Shown here in pieces: positions 41,856-50,719 of a stretch of DNA of 64,000 bases. The first letter of the stretch is position 1; every line of letters begins with the position of its first letter. Origin of the DNA: R-RK-3 sp031399085 (lineage in GTDB: Bacteria; Pseudomonadota; Alphaproteobacteria; Rhizobiales; Rhodomicrobiaceae); NCBI GenBank assembly GCA_031399085.1, contig JANNOQ010000090.1, positions 62,001-126,000 on the forward strand. The letters are read 5' to 3'. Made by a program: the position numbers and the translations under genes. Under the pieces are notes generated by a model. That model was not told where the DNA came from. It saw only the letters and a program-made list of their open reading frames with translations, and did not search any database.

Positions 41856-43259
41856 ATGCCCATGTTTTGGCGGCGTAACCGATCCGGACAAGGCCGTGGC
41901 GCATGGCGTCTCGGATCGTTCGCGGCAGGCTATTTCCTCATTCTTTGCTCCTTTAGCGCTCCGGCATCCGCGATGAATATCCAAAAAGTGGTCAGCCCGA
42001 AGGGCGTCGAAGCCTGGCTTGTGGAAGATCACACGCTTCCGCTCATCGCCATGCAGTTCGGTTTCAAGGGCGGCAGCGCCCAGGACCCGGCAGGACGGGA
42101 GGGGCTTGCGTTTTTCGCTAGCGGTATGATGGATGAAGGCGCGGGGGATATTCGCAGCCAAGAGTTCCAGGAAAAGCTCGAGGGCATGGCGATCGAAATC
42201 GCCTTCGAGGCGCAGCGCGACGTCTTGGAAGGCGGCATCAAGACACTCACCCAAAATAAGGATGAAGCGTTCCGCCTGCTGGCGCTTGCCTTGACGCAAC
42301 CCCGCATGGACGAGGATGCCGTGGACCGCGTCCGGGGACAGATCTATGCGGGAATCAGAGCCGACGCCGAAGATCCAGATCGCATCGCATCGACCGCTTG
42401 GTTCACTCAAGTCTTCGCCGGGCACCCCTACGCGATGCCGACCAAGGGCAGTCTCGATAGCGTCCGCGCGATCACACCGGCGGATTTGAAGGATTTCGTC
42501 AAGCGCAGTTTCGCCCGAGACAATCTTTATGTCGCAGTGGTGGGTGACATCAACGCGGCCGAGCTTGCGGTGCAGCTCGACACGGTTTTTGCCGCGCTGC
42601 CGGCCAAAGCCGAGTTGAAGGCGATCCCTGAAGCCAAATGGACAATGCAGCCGAGCAGCAAGATCATCCCGATGGCCGTGCCGCAATCGGTGGTGTTGTT
42701 CGGTCAGCCCGGCCCCAAGCGCAAGGACGCCGATTTCATTCCTACCTATGTCCTCAATTACATTATCGGCGGCGGCGGCTTTGCGTCCTTGCTGATGGAG
42801 GAGGTGCGCGAAAAGCGCGGCCTTGCTTATTCGGTTTACACTTATCTCTATCCGCTTGAACGGGCCGGCCTCTTGCTCGGCGGCGTTGCGACGGAAAACA
42901 AGTCGGTGGGACAGTCAATCGAGGTGATCAAGGCGACTCTCGCCCGCATCGCGACGGACGGGCCAAGCGCGGAGGAGCTGGACAGCGCCAAGCGCTATTT
43001 GACCGGCTCCTATGCGCTACGCTTCAGCTCGAGCCAGGCAGTTGCGGAAATCGTGCTCTGGCAGCAGATTGAGAGCCTTGGCATCGACTATATCGACCGG
43101 CGTAACGGTTTGATTGACGCCGTAACGATGGCCGACATCAAGCGCGTCGCCAAATCGTTCAAGCCGGACGATCTCGTGATCACGATTGTCGGGCAGCCAG
43201 TTGGGCTGAGTCCGACGGGGGACGTGCCTGCCGCCTCGGCCCCGCTGCCCCGCGGCTAG
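41856..43259 (+). CDS. M16 peptidase-like protein lacking the zinc motif
   Basis: 467-residue M16 homologue with a signal sequence (LGSFAAGYFLILCSFSAPASA). At the place of HxxEH it has REGLAFFASGMMDEG, so it cannot bind zinc and is presumably the non-catalytic partner of the preceding protein. The remaining M16 fold is intact, including the C-terminal LRFSSSQAVAEIVLWQQIE. Spacing of 3 bases suggests equimolar expression. An alternative start is ATG 41862. Confidence 0.9.
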   Translation: MPMFWRRNRSGQGRGAWRLGSFAAGYFLILCSFSAPASAMNIQKVVSPKGVEAWLVEDHTLPLIAMQFGFKGGSAQDPAGREGLAFFASGMMDEGAGDIRSQEFQEKLEGMAIEIAFEAQRDVLEGGIKTLTQNKDEAFRLLALALTQPRMDEDAVDRVRGQIYAGIRADAEDPDRIASTAWFTQVFAGHPYAMPTKGSLDSVRAITPADLKDFVKRSFARDNLYVAVVGDINAAELAVQLDTVFAALPAKAELKAIPEAKWTMQPSSKIIPMAVPQSVVLFGQPGPKRKDADFIPTYVLNYIIGGGGFASLLMEEVREKRGLAYSVYTYLYPLERAGLLLGGVATENKSVGQSIEVIKATLARIATDGPSAEELDSAKRYLTGSYALRFSSSQAVAEIVLWQQIESLGIDYIDRRNGLIDAVTMADIKRVAKSFKPDDLVITIVGQPVGLSPTGDVPAASAPLPRG

Positions 43260-43471
43260 AGCGACCCGCTATAAATTGGACACGCACTTTGCGGCACCTC
43301 TCGCCGGTTGATTTGCGTCCGCTCTAATTCCCTATAGAGTTGTCGAAATTGCTACTCGCTTTATGTCCTGTCGGATCGGGAGCTTGGGCATGATCAGCCT
43401 AAATCCTGGACGAAGAGGTCTTCCTGAAAGCGGGCGGATGAGGGCGTTGATCCGATGCGACGCAAGAGGCT

Positions 43472-46400
43472 CTAGCGCGTGACCGCCGGGGCGCCGCCGG
43501 ACTGCGTTTCGCTCCGCTTTTCGGGTGGCATCGAGCGCTGCTCGGTTTGATCGAACTCAAAGAGCTGGCGCAGGAAGCCCGGCGCCACCATCGACATCGG
43601 ATTGACCAGCACGTCCGGGTTCGAATTTGGCCCCTTCACGGCGAAGGTGATGCCGAACAGGCCCTCGCCGTTGCGGCTGACCAGCAGATCGCCGAGGATC
43701 GGCACCAGCCCAATCGCGCCGTTAATTCCGAAGAAGGGGACATAAGTGCCCGACACATTGATCCGCTCGCGCTTGAAGTCGATCGAGCCGCGCAATGTCG
43801 CGCCCAGGATCGGACCGTTAATGGCAGCGTCGTGCAGCACGAACTGGCCGTTGCCGACCGAGAACGGCACCCGCATCCGGTCGAATTGCAGCTGGTCGTA
43901 GGTTTGCTGGGGCCGCTGCGGCGGCTTCGGGCGCGCCCCGGCTTTCGGGCCGGACAGCACCTCTTCGACGATTTGGTCGTTTGCGATGACGAAATTGCGT
44001 GCATAGAGCATCCCGACCTTTTGCGTCGCGCCGGTGCCATCCAGATCGACCTTTAGCGAGACCTCGCCGCCGCGCGCCGATGGGTAGAAACCGACGAGAC
44101 GGAACGCGGCTCCGGCGTCGGTGGCCTCGGCCATGATCTGGCGGGGCTGGTTCTTCTTGCCCTCAATGCGCGCTGCGAGCGGGCTCTTGCCGTTCAACTG
44201 GCCATGCAGATTGAGAGAAGTAAGCTTGGTGTTTCGGCGCTTGGCTTCGATCGAGACATTTTGCAATGACGTGTCGAAAAAGCCGAAGACGGTCTCGATG
44301 TCGACCTGCGCGTCCATGCCCGGCTCGTCCTTGGGCGGCAAGGGCTGGTCGTCGGCGATTTGCCCGGCGGAAAATAACGACCGGAAGAATTGGCGGCCGT
44401 CATAGCTCTTGCCCTTGACGCGCACCTGCCAGACATTATTCCGGTCGATCTCGCCATTCATCTCAAGCTGGGTCTGGGCATTCAGCGCAACCACGGGAAG
44501 GTTAAAGGCGACCGGTTTGCGCTTGTCGTTGATTTTCACCGTGCCGCGCACGTTCAGATCGTCGCCCTGGACATTGACGTTCTTGAGTTCCAGTCCGCTT
44601 CCCTCGGACGGGTCAATGTCGAGCGTCAGCACAGCCCGCTGACCGGGCGGCTTCCGCCAGCCCAGGCTCGCCATCAGAATGTCCACATCGGACAGGTTCG
44701 CCTCGAAGTGAAGCAATGGCGGCAGGGCTTTGCGGAAGTTCACTGTCAGCTCGGCCGGAACGCCGCCGACGAGCATGTGATTGACATCCAGGCCCAGTTC
44801 GGCGCGCGTGGCCTCGTCAAGGACGGTACGCAGGCGCAGTGGCGGCTGACGGTCCGTCGGCGCATCGAAAATGCGCTGCCATGCCACCAGCACGCGTAGC
44901 CCGTTCATGCTCAAATCGCCGCGCGCTTCGAGGGCTTTTTCGGTCACGTCGAAATCGAGCGTGCCGCCATCCACGCCAATGCCGCCTGGCAGATTGGTGG
45001 CCCGGATGTCGGCCAGACGCGAGCGGCCGTTCAGCTTCATGTCCTTGAACTTCAGCGCGGCTAGCATTGGCATGGCGATGCTGAAAGTGCTCGACACCGT
45101 GGCGGTAACGTCTGGGATTTTCATTTCGAGCGCGCTTACATATCCCAGCGAAGGCTGGTTGAGCAGCTCCAAAACATGTGCCGCGCTGGCCTCGCTCTTG
45201 AAATGGATTTCCCCGGAGGGAACGCGCGGGCGAAGATCGCCGACGATGAACTGGCCGTCGCTGAAATAGACGACCCCGCCCGACGGCAGGACGACCTCCC
45301 CCTTGGGAACGGTGAGGAAGAAACGCTGACCCGTAACGGCGGCCGTCGCCTTCGCCACATGCATCGGCGGCAGGCTCTCGACGTAGCGGATGTCCATGTC
45401 TTCCAGATCGAGACGGAAATCGACAGCTTCCGCCGGCAGATGCGCGTCCGCGTCAAGGCTGGCGAGCACGTCGGCCGGGATGTCGATATTGACCGTCCCG
45501 CCCGCGATCCGTCCGGTCGGCACACGCTCGCCGATCCAACTCCAAGCGCCATTCGCGACGAATTTGGGCCAGATCAGCTTGAAGAACGCAATCGGCATTG
45601 GGCTGACCTGCCCGGTGAGCTTGATCGCAGGCGACGCGCGGCCCTGCGTAAAAGTTCCGGCCAAATTGATATGCGCGTCGGCGGCTTGGATTAGAAACTG
45701 ATCGAGCTGCACCGCGCCGAGCTTAGGCTTGTATTCGCCCTCGGCCAGCATCCGGTCGAGCGGGATGACGGGAATGCCGAATTTTTCAGCTCCGACCGCG
45801 AGTTCATCGGCCGTAAGTTTGAACGCCCAGTGGCCGGATTCGCGCTGGCGCTCGATGTTGCCGCTCAACTTTAGCCGGCTGTTCCCCCAGCGGATTTCCG
45901 CCTGGCTCAGCGTGATCAGCCCCTGCTCGCGCGAATAGGCCAGGTTAATGTCGCCATTGTCGATGAGGGCGGGATGCTTAGGGTCCCACGGCGCGTAGAA
46001 TTCCCCCCGCTTGAGCTTGGCGCGCACTGTCGCGGTCTCGATGTCCCCATTGCCCGCAAGCTCGAGATCGGCGGCCACCGACACCGGCATATTCCACATT
46101 TTTGGAAGCTGGAGCGCGGGGAAGTCGGCGCTGAAGGCGTGCGGGACCAAATCTTCGACGGCCAGGCTCAAGGCGAGCTGGCCGGTCTTGCGGTTCTGAC
46201 CCGCCTGAAACTTCAACTGAAACGCGCCGGCCGGCGACCGCACGGAAACGTTGCCGAGAACCGCGCTGTTGCGGCCACGATGCTGCAGGTCGATCTCGAG
46301 GGAGGGCACATTCCAGCGCGTGATCTGCTCGCCACGGTCGAAATAGACGGTTGCGTCGCGGATGGCGAAGCTCGTCAGATAGGCGGACTCGCCGCGCCGC

Positions 46401-47155
46401 GTGGCCGCAAAAATATCCTTGAATGCGCGGGTGAAGCTGACGGCGCGCCCGCGCGCATTGCGGATTACGCCCTCGGAAAGCGGCTGACCGCCTTGCGCGC
46501 CGGCGATTGGCTGTTCGGGTTCAGAGGTCGAAACGGCCCACCCTTGCGCCGCGTCCCGTTTGGAAGCGTCAAGATCAGTCTTGGACTCGCGCGGATCGGC
46601 GAATGACAGCGCGAGGCCCCGCTCCTCGGAATATTGCAGGAAAAGCCGTGGCCCGATCAGGTCGATTTCGCCAGCCGCCAAACGGCCGGTCAGCAAGGCG
46701 CGCAGGCTGATATTGGCCGATGCGAAGGGCGATTCCACGATCGGGCTGTCGGACTCATCGACCAGCCGGACGGTGGTCAGCCGGAACTCGATGCCAAGAC
46801 CGCTGTCGGAACGGCGCAGGACCGCGTCGCCAATATCGAAATGCAGGCCGGTCAGCGCGCGGTTAACGCCCTTCTCGATCGGCGGCACGAGAAAGCTCAT
46901 CGACATTGGCGAGTAGACCAGCCGGGCATACAGCAGCGCAAAGCCGACCGCCCCGATCAATGCGACTGCGATTGCAACGCCGCCGACGACGGAGGCGCAT
47001 TTCCGCGTCACAACGGCGCCGAGCCGGAGCGCCTCGGGCGTTAACGCCTTTTGAACGAAGGGAACTAAAGCCGTCGATTGTCCAGCGGCAGGCCGGGGCG
47101 GCGGTGCCAACGCGTTCGCCCGCCCTCTCGGTGGTATTGCCTTGCCGCCTGACAT
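43472..47155 (-). CDS. Large AsmA/YhdP-like (DUF3971) envelope protein
   Basis: 1227-residue protein anchored by one N-terminal membrane helix (GGVAIAVALIGAVGFALLY, about residues 58-76), with a very long periplasmic beta-rich region. It has the repeated pattern of AsmA/TamB/YhdP bridge-like proteins that carry phospholipids between the membranes: VLRRSDSGLGIEFRLTTVRL early and VPILGDLLVSRNGEGLFGITFAVKGPNSNPDVLVNPMS-type ending near the C-terminus. Cytoplasmic leader is Pro/Ala-rich. It is divergent from bcp and convergent with the M16 pair. YhdP or the shorter AsmA clade is not resolvable here. Confidence 0.82.
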   Translation of the reverse strand: MSGGKAIPPRGRANALAPPPRPAAGQSTALVPFVQKALTPEALRLGAVVTRKCASVVGGVAIAVALIGAVGFALLYARLVYSPMSMSFLVPPIEKGVNRALTGLHFDIGDAVLRRSDSGLGIEFRLTTVRLVDESDSPIVESPFASANISLRALLTGRLAAGEIDLIGPRLFLQYSEERGLALSFADPRESKTDLDASKRDAAQGWAVSTSEPEQPIAGAQGGQPLSEGVIRNARGRAVSFTRAFKDIFAATRRGESAYLTSFAIRDATVYFDRGEQITRWNVPSLEIDLQHRGRNSAVLGNVSVRSPAGAFQLKFQAGQNRKTGQLALSLAVEDLVPHAFSADFPALQLPKMWNMPVSVAADLELAGNGDIETATVRAKLKRGEFYAPWDPKHPALIDNGDINLAYSREQGLITLSQAEIRWGNSRLKLSGNIERQRESGHWAFKLTADELAVGAEKFGIPVIPLDRMLAEGEYKPKLGAVQLDQFLIQAADAHINLAGTFTQGRASPAIKLTGQVSPMPIAFFKLIWPKFVANGAWSWIGERVPTGRIAGGTVNIDIPADVLASLDADAHLPAEAVDFRLDLEDMDIRYVESLPPMHVAKATAAVTGQRFFLTVPKGEVVLPSGGVVYFSDGQFIVGDLRPRVPSGEIHFKSEASAAHVLELLNQPSLGYVSALEMKIPDVTATVSSTFSIAMPMLAALKFKDMKLNGRSRLADIRATNLPGGIGVDGGTLDFDVTEKALEARGDLSMNGLRVLVAWQRIFDAPTDRQPPLRLRTVLDEATRAELGLDVNHMLVGGVPAELTVNFRKALPPLLHFEANLSDVDILMASLGWRKPPGQRAVLTLDIDPSEGSGLELKNVNVQGDDLNVRGTVKINDKRKPVAFNLPVVALNAQTQLEMNGEIDRNNVWQVRVKGKSYDGRQFFRSLFSAGQIADDQPLPPKDEPGMDAQVDIETVFGFFDTSLQNVSIEAKRRNTKLTSLNLHGQLNGKSPLAARIEGKKNQPRQIMAEATDAGAAFRLVGFYPSARGGEVSLKVDLDGTGATQKVGMLYARNFVIANDQIVEEVLSGPKAGARPKPPQRPQQTYDQLQFDRMRVPFSVGNGQFVLHDAAINGPILGATLRGSIDFKRERINVSGTYVPFFGINGAIGLVPILGDLLVSRNGEGLFGITFAVKGPNSNPDVLVNPMSMVAPGFLRQLFEFDQTEQRSMPPEKRSETQSGGAPAVTR

Positions 47156-47376
47156 CGTTTGCGCTTACCGCCTTATCATCTTTTGCTGAGGCAGGCCCTT
47201 GGCCTTCGCAGCGGCGTCGATTGCCGCCTTCCGCCGCCAGTCCGGGCAGCACAGGTCTGCACGACAATCGTCGGGAAAACCAGCCCAAAAATTGGACTTG
47301 CTGATAACGCCGCGCCACCTAACTATGTGATCGCATTCGAATCCGAAAAAGCGACAAAAGGAAGGCCGGTCCCGCA

Positions 47377-47838
47377 ATGTTGAACGAAGGTGACGCCGCT
47401 CCCGGTTTCGAGCTGCCGCGCGACGGCGGCGAGACCATCAAACTCAGCGATTTTAATGGCAAGCCCCTAGTGGTTTATTTCTATCCCAAGGACGACACCA
47501 CGGGATGCACGAAACAGGCCGTCGGCTTCAGCGCGCAGATCGCCGCCTTCAAAGAGGCAGGTGCAGAAATCATCGGAATTTCCCCCGACAGCGTCAAGCT
47601 GCACAATAAATTCCGGGATAAACATGAGCTTAAGGTCGTCCTTCTTGCCGACGAAGAAAAAACGGCGATCGACGCCTATGGCGTGTGGGCCGAAAAGAAG
47701 ATGTACGGCAGGAGCTATATGGGTGTGGAGCGCTCGACGTTTCTCATCGGCAAGGACGGCCGCATCGCGCGCATCTGGCGCGGCGTGAAGGTTCCCGGCC
47801 ATGTCGACGAGGTGCTTGCGGCCGTTAAGGCACTCTGA
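47377..47838 (+). CDS. bcp: Thioredoxin-dependent thiol peroxidase (Bcp/PrxQ), 1-Cys type
   Basis: 153-residue peroxiredoxin that reduces peroxides. The peroxidatic Cys44 lies in YPKDDTTGCTKQAVGF. The position of the usual resolving Cys, five residues later, is Val, and there is no other Cys in the protein, so it must work as a 1-Cys enzyme, resolved by an external thiol. No signal peptide; cytoplasmic. A GGAAGG-like ribosome site lies upstream. It belongs with msrA/B and sodB to an oxidative-stress set. Confidence 0.92.
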   Translation: MLNEGDAAPGFELPRDGGETIKLSDFNGKPLVVYFYPKDDTTGCTKQAVGFSAQIAAFKEAGAEIIGISPDSVKLHNKFRDKHELKVVLLADEEKTAIDAYGVWAEKKMYGRSYMGVERSTFLIGKDGRIARIWRGVKVPGHVDEVLAAVKAL

Positions 47839-47852
47839 TCCGGCAGGATCAG
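47835..47852. terminator. Hairpin at the bcp stop
   Basis: CTGATCC and GGATCAG form a perfect 7-bp stem with a 4-base loop over the bcp stop codon. No T-run follows in either direction. It may act on convergent bcp and sodB transcripts. Confidence 0.35.
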
Positions 47853-47889
47853 CCGCGCCTTGCCTGGGTCTGACGAGAAAGCTGCACAT

Positions 47890-48576
47890 CTATGCCATGC
47901 GGCTCTCTACAACGCTCCAGTTGACTAGGTTGTCCAGGACCGCCTTCACGTGCTCTTTGCGCCGGTTCTCGTAATCGAGATAATAGGCGTGCTCCCAAAC
48001 GTCGATGCCAAGCAGCGCGGGTCGGCCTGACGCTAGCGGGTTGCCGCCGTCTTGTAAGCCCGCGATCACGATGCGGCCGCCTTCGAGCGTGACCCACACC
48101 CAGCCCGTCCCGAATACGTCCTCCGAGGCGCTAGCAATCTTGTCTTTAAACCCTTGCAAGCCCCCAAAGTCTTTGTCGATGGCTTCAGCGAGGCGGCCTC
48201 GCGGCGATTTCGGACCGCCAGGCTTCATCTGCTCCCAATAGGCGACATGGTTCCAAGCTTGGCTGGCGTTGTTGGAGATTTTTTTGTCTTTCTCCCCGGA
48301 CTTGCTGGCTGACTGCCGGACAATCTGCTCAAGGTCGATATCGGCGTAGGCCGTGCCGGGCGCAAGTTCGTTGAGCTTGGTGAAATAATCCTTGTGGTGC
48401 TTGCCGTAATGGAGGCTCACCGTCTGCGCCGAAATGGTCGGCGAAAGCGCATCCTCGGGGTAGGGAAGCTTCGGCTGCTCGAAAGGAACCGCCGCCCGCG
48501 CGATATAGGGAGCGTATACAGCCGATGCGGCAAGAGCTGCGCTGCTCGCGATTAAGAAAGCCCGGCGGTCGATCAT
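47890..48576 (-). CDS. sodB: Fe-superoxide dismutase with Tat signal peptide
   Basis: 228-residue Fe/Mn-family SOD. The first 28 residues form a twin-arginine signal (MIDRRAFLIASSAALAASAV), giving predicted periplasmic export of the folded metalloprotein. Metal ligands are His56 (HYGKHH), His110 (NNASQAWNH), Asp192 and His196 (DVWEHAYYLDY). Gln107 in NNASQAWNH favours the iron type. The frame extends upstream to 48822, but ATG at 48576 follows AGGGAGA and starts right at the Tat signal. Exported SODs protect against external superoxide. Confidence 0.92.
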   Translation of the reverse strand: MIDRRAFLIASSAALAASAVYAPYIARAAVPFEQPKLPYPEDALSPTISAQTVSLHYGKHHKDYFTKLNELAPGTAYADIDLEQIVRQSASKSGEKDKKISNNASQAWNHVAYWEQMKPGGPKSPRGRLAEAIDKDFGGLQGFKDKIASASEDVFGTGWVWVTLEGGRIVIAGLQDGGNPLASGRPALLGIDVWEHAYYLDYENRRKEHVKAVLDNLVNWSVVESRMA

Positions 48577-49020
48577 GGGAAGTCTCCCTGGGTGGACCTG
48601 AGTGACAACCAGGTCGCGGTGACGGAGTCGCGTTAGTCTGTTCAACGCAATGATCCGCAAGCGGTTCCTAACCCCATGAGGGTGCGTGTTGCCCAGTGGC
48701 GCCTTCGCCAACGGCTGGTTAAGGCAAAGCATCAAAGTTTTTGCTTGTCGCACTTTCCCAGAGGTGCGATTCTGCTGCCTTAATGCTAAAAACTGCGGAA
48801 ATGAGTGCTGGCTGTGCATCACTTACGGCATGCCAATGCAGAGCATTTTCGCTGTTTCAGAGGCATCGCGCGCTTAGGGGACTTTAAGCAACAGTCGCGA
48901 ATCACTTCAGTTCGACGGCTTCGTAAGCGCTTTACGCCTCCTAAAGGCCATTGAAAACCGTCTGACGCCGATTTAGAACTGTAGGGCGCTGCCCTCATCG
49001 GAATTTCGGAGAAGGTGCAG
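48577..49020. other. Divergent intergenic region sodB / bactofilin
   Basis: 444 bases without a supported gene. It holds the sodB upstream region and the bactofilin promoter described separately. A small inverted repeat, TCGCAC...GTGCGA, occurs at about 48747-48768. No convincing small coding sequence was found. Confidence 0.55.
48951..48979 (+). promoter_or_regulatory. Candidate sigma-70 promoter of the bactofilin gene
   Basis: TTGAAA at 48951-48956 and TAGAAC at 48974-48979 are 17 bases apart. The ATG follows 42 bases later, preceded by GGAGAAGG. Consensus match is moderate. Confidence 0.35.
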
Positions 49021-49605
49021 ATGTTTAGCAAGAAGCCAGAGAAGCCAGAAAAGCTAGAGAGTGAAATGAGCACTTTTGAGTCGCAGAAGCCGATTACCAA
49101 GACGACAAGCAAGGCTGTCGGGGGGCCGACGCAGACGACCGGCTCTGGCCCGCTAGCTTCACCCAATCCGGCGCAGCCGCCCATGGGCGGCATGGCTCCC
49201 AGGCCCGCCATGGCGACGCCTGCCTATCGCGGATCCGACCGGATGGCGCCGTCGATCATCGGCGAAGATCTGACGGTCACGGGCAACGTCCTCTCCAAGG
49301 GCGAGGTTCAGGTCGACGGCCAAATCCAGGGCGACGTGCATTGCTCCTCGCTGATCGTCGGCGAAAAGGCGCAGATCACGGGCGGCATCGTCGCCGAAGA
49401 CGTCGTGGTGCGCGGCCAGGTGATGGGCTCCATCCGCGGCGTGCGCGTGACCTTGCAGTCCTCCTCGCATGTCGAGGGCGACATTTTCCATCAGTCGCTC
49501 GCCATCGAACAGGGCGCGTTCTTTGAGGGCAAGTCGCGCCGCACGGAAGATCCGATCGCATCCGCGCCCAAGCTCGACATGCTGCAGGGCCAGGCGGCAG
49601 AGTAG
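49021..49605 (+). CDS. Bactofilin family cytoskeletal protein
   Basis: 194-residue bactofilin. Residues 1-75 are a disordered, Pro/Lys-rich tail (FSKKPEKPEKLESE, PAQPPMGGMAPRPAM). The domain from about 80 to 180 is a right-handed beta-helix of short repeats (PSIIGEDLTVTGNVLSKGEV, SSLIVGEKAQITGGIVAED, VVVRGQVMGSIRG). Bactofilins polymerise without nucleotide and organise envelope growth or stalk/pole structures. ATG 49021 is preferred to the GTG two codons earlier because of spacing to GGAGAAGG. Followed by an intrinsic terminator. Confidence 0.92.
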   Translation: MFSKKPEKPEKLESEMSTFESQKPITKTTSKAVGGPTQTTGSGPLASPNPAQPPMGGMAPRPAMATPAYRGSDRMAPSIIGEDLTVTGNVLSKGEVQVDGQIQGDVHCSSLIVGEKAQITGGIVAEDVVVRGQVMGSIRGVRVTLQSSSHVEGDIFHQSLAIEQGAFFEGKSRRTEDPIASAPKLDMLQGQAAE

Positions 49606-49611
49606 TTCAGA

Positions 49612-49633
49612 CGGCGTTGCGCGCCGGTTTTTT
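49612..49633 (+). terminator. Intrinsic terminator of the bactofilin gene
   Basis: CGGCG and CGCCG form a short stem (5 bp, 5-base loop) followed by GTTTTTT, seven bases after the stop. Confidence 0.55.
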
Positions 49634-49692
49634 CACCATGATAGGGTGAGTCCAATCCGGGACTTCCCTTCGCCCGCGCGCCGGCTTTTCCA

Positions 49693-50706
49693 ATGCCAAT
49701 TGACAGCGAAAGCCAGCCGCCCATCGACGTCGATGCTCTCGCCAGGGGCGTGCTTGCTGGCGAACGCGCCGCTCTCGGCCGCGCCATTACGTTGGTTGAA
49801 AGCCTGAGGCCTGACCACCGGCCGCTCGCGGACGAACTTCTGCAACAGCTTCATGCAAAGACCGGCAAGGCGCATCGGATCGGCGTGACAGGATTGCCGG
49901 GCGTCGGCAAATCCACCTTCATCGACCAGTTCGGCGTCAATCTAACGGCGGCCGGCCACCGCGTCGCGGTGCTGACGGTCGATCCAAGCTCGAGGCGCAC
50001 CGGCGGTTCCATTCTCGGCGACAAGACCCGGATGGCGCGGCTGGCGACCGATCCAAACGCCTTTGTGCGGCCCTCCCCGGCCGGCAAGACGCTGGGCGGC
50101 GTCACCCGGGCGACGCGCGAGACGATGCTGGTCTGCGAGGCGGCGGGCTTCGATGTTGTCCTCGTCGAGACGGTAGGCGTCGGCCAGTCCGAAAGCGCGG
50201 TTGCTGGCATGGTCGATTTTTTCCTGGTGCTCCTGCTGCCCGGCGCGGGAGACGAGTTGCAAGGTCTCAAAAAGGGTCTCATCGAGCTGGCCGACCTGAT
50301 TGCGATCAATAAGGCCGATGGCGCGTTCGCCGCGCGCGCGATGGCGACGGCCGCCGACTACCGCGCGGCGCTCCACATCCTGACCAGCCGCGACGGCGAC
50401 TGGAAGCCGGAGGCCGTGACCATTTCCGGGCTGGAAAATAAGGGGCTCGACGAGCTTTGGACGGCGATCAGCCGGCACCGCGAGATCATGGACCGTTCGG
50501 GCGCATTCGCGGCGAAACGGCGCGATCAGTCCGTCGCCTGGATGCACGATCTGATTGAGGACCGGCTGCGCGGGCTCATCAGGGGTGACGCAACGATCCG
50601 ATCCCGTCTGAATGCGCTGGAATTGGAAGTACGGGAAGGGCGCAAAATGCCTGCCGAAGCCGCAATGGAGATTTTGCGCATGGCGGGCATCGGGTCATCC
50701 GAATAG
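49693..50706 (+). CDS. meaB: Methylmalonyl-CoA mutase-associated GTPase MeaB
   Basis: 337-residue G3E-family GTPase that protects and loads the B12 cofactor of methylmalonyl-CoA mutase (or a related mutase). Walker A GLPGVGKST (residues 67-75), VLTVDPSSRRTGGSILGDKTRM, VLVETVGVGQSE and INKADG are diagnostic. No mutase gene is in the window, so the partner is elsewhere. It would support propionyl-CoA use, fitting with the fad and liv genes. Confidence 0.94.
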   Translation: MPIDSESQPPIDVDALARGVLAGERAALGRAITLVESLRPDHRPLADELLQQLHAKTGKAHRIGVTGLPGVGKSTFIDQFGVNLTAAGHRVAVLTVDPSSRRTGGSILGDKTRMARLATDPNAFVRPSPAGKTLGGVTRATRETMLVCEAAGFDVVLVETVGVGQSESAVAGMVDFFLVLLLPGAGDELQGLKKGLIELADLIAINKADGAFAARAMATAADYRAALHILTSRDGDWKPEAVTISGLENKGLDELWTAISRHREIMDRSGAFAAKRRDQSVAWMHDLIEDRLRGLIRGDATIRSRLNALELEVREGRKMPAEAAMEILRMAGIGSSE

Positions 50707-50719
50707 ATGGCGGCTTGCA

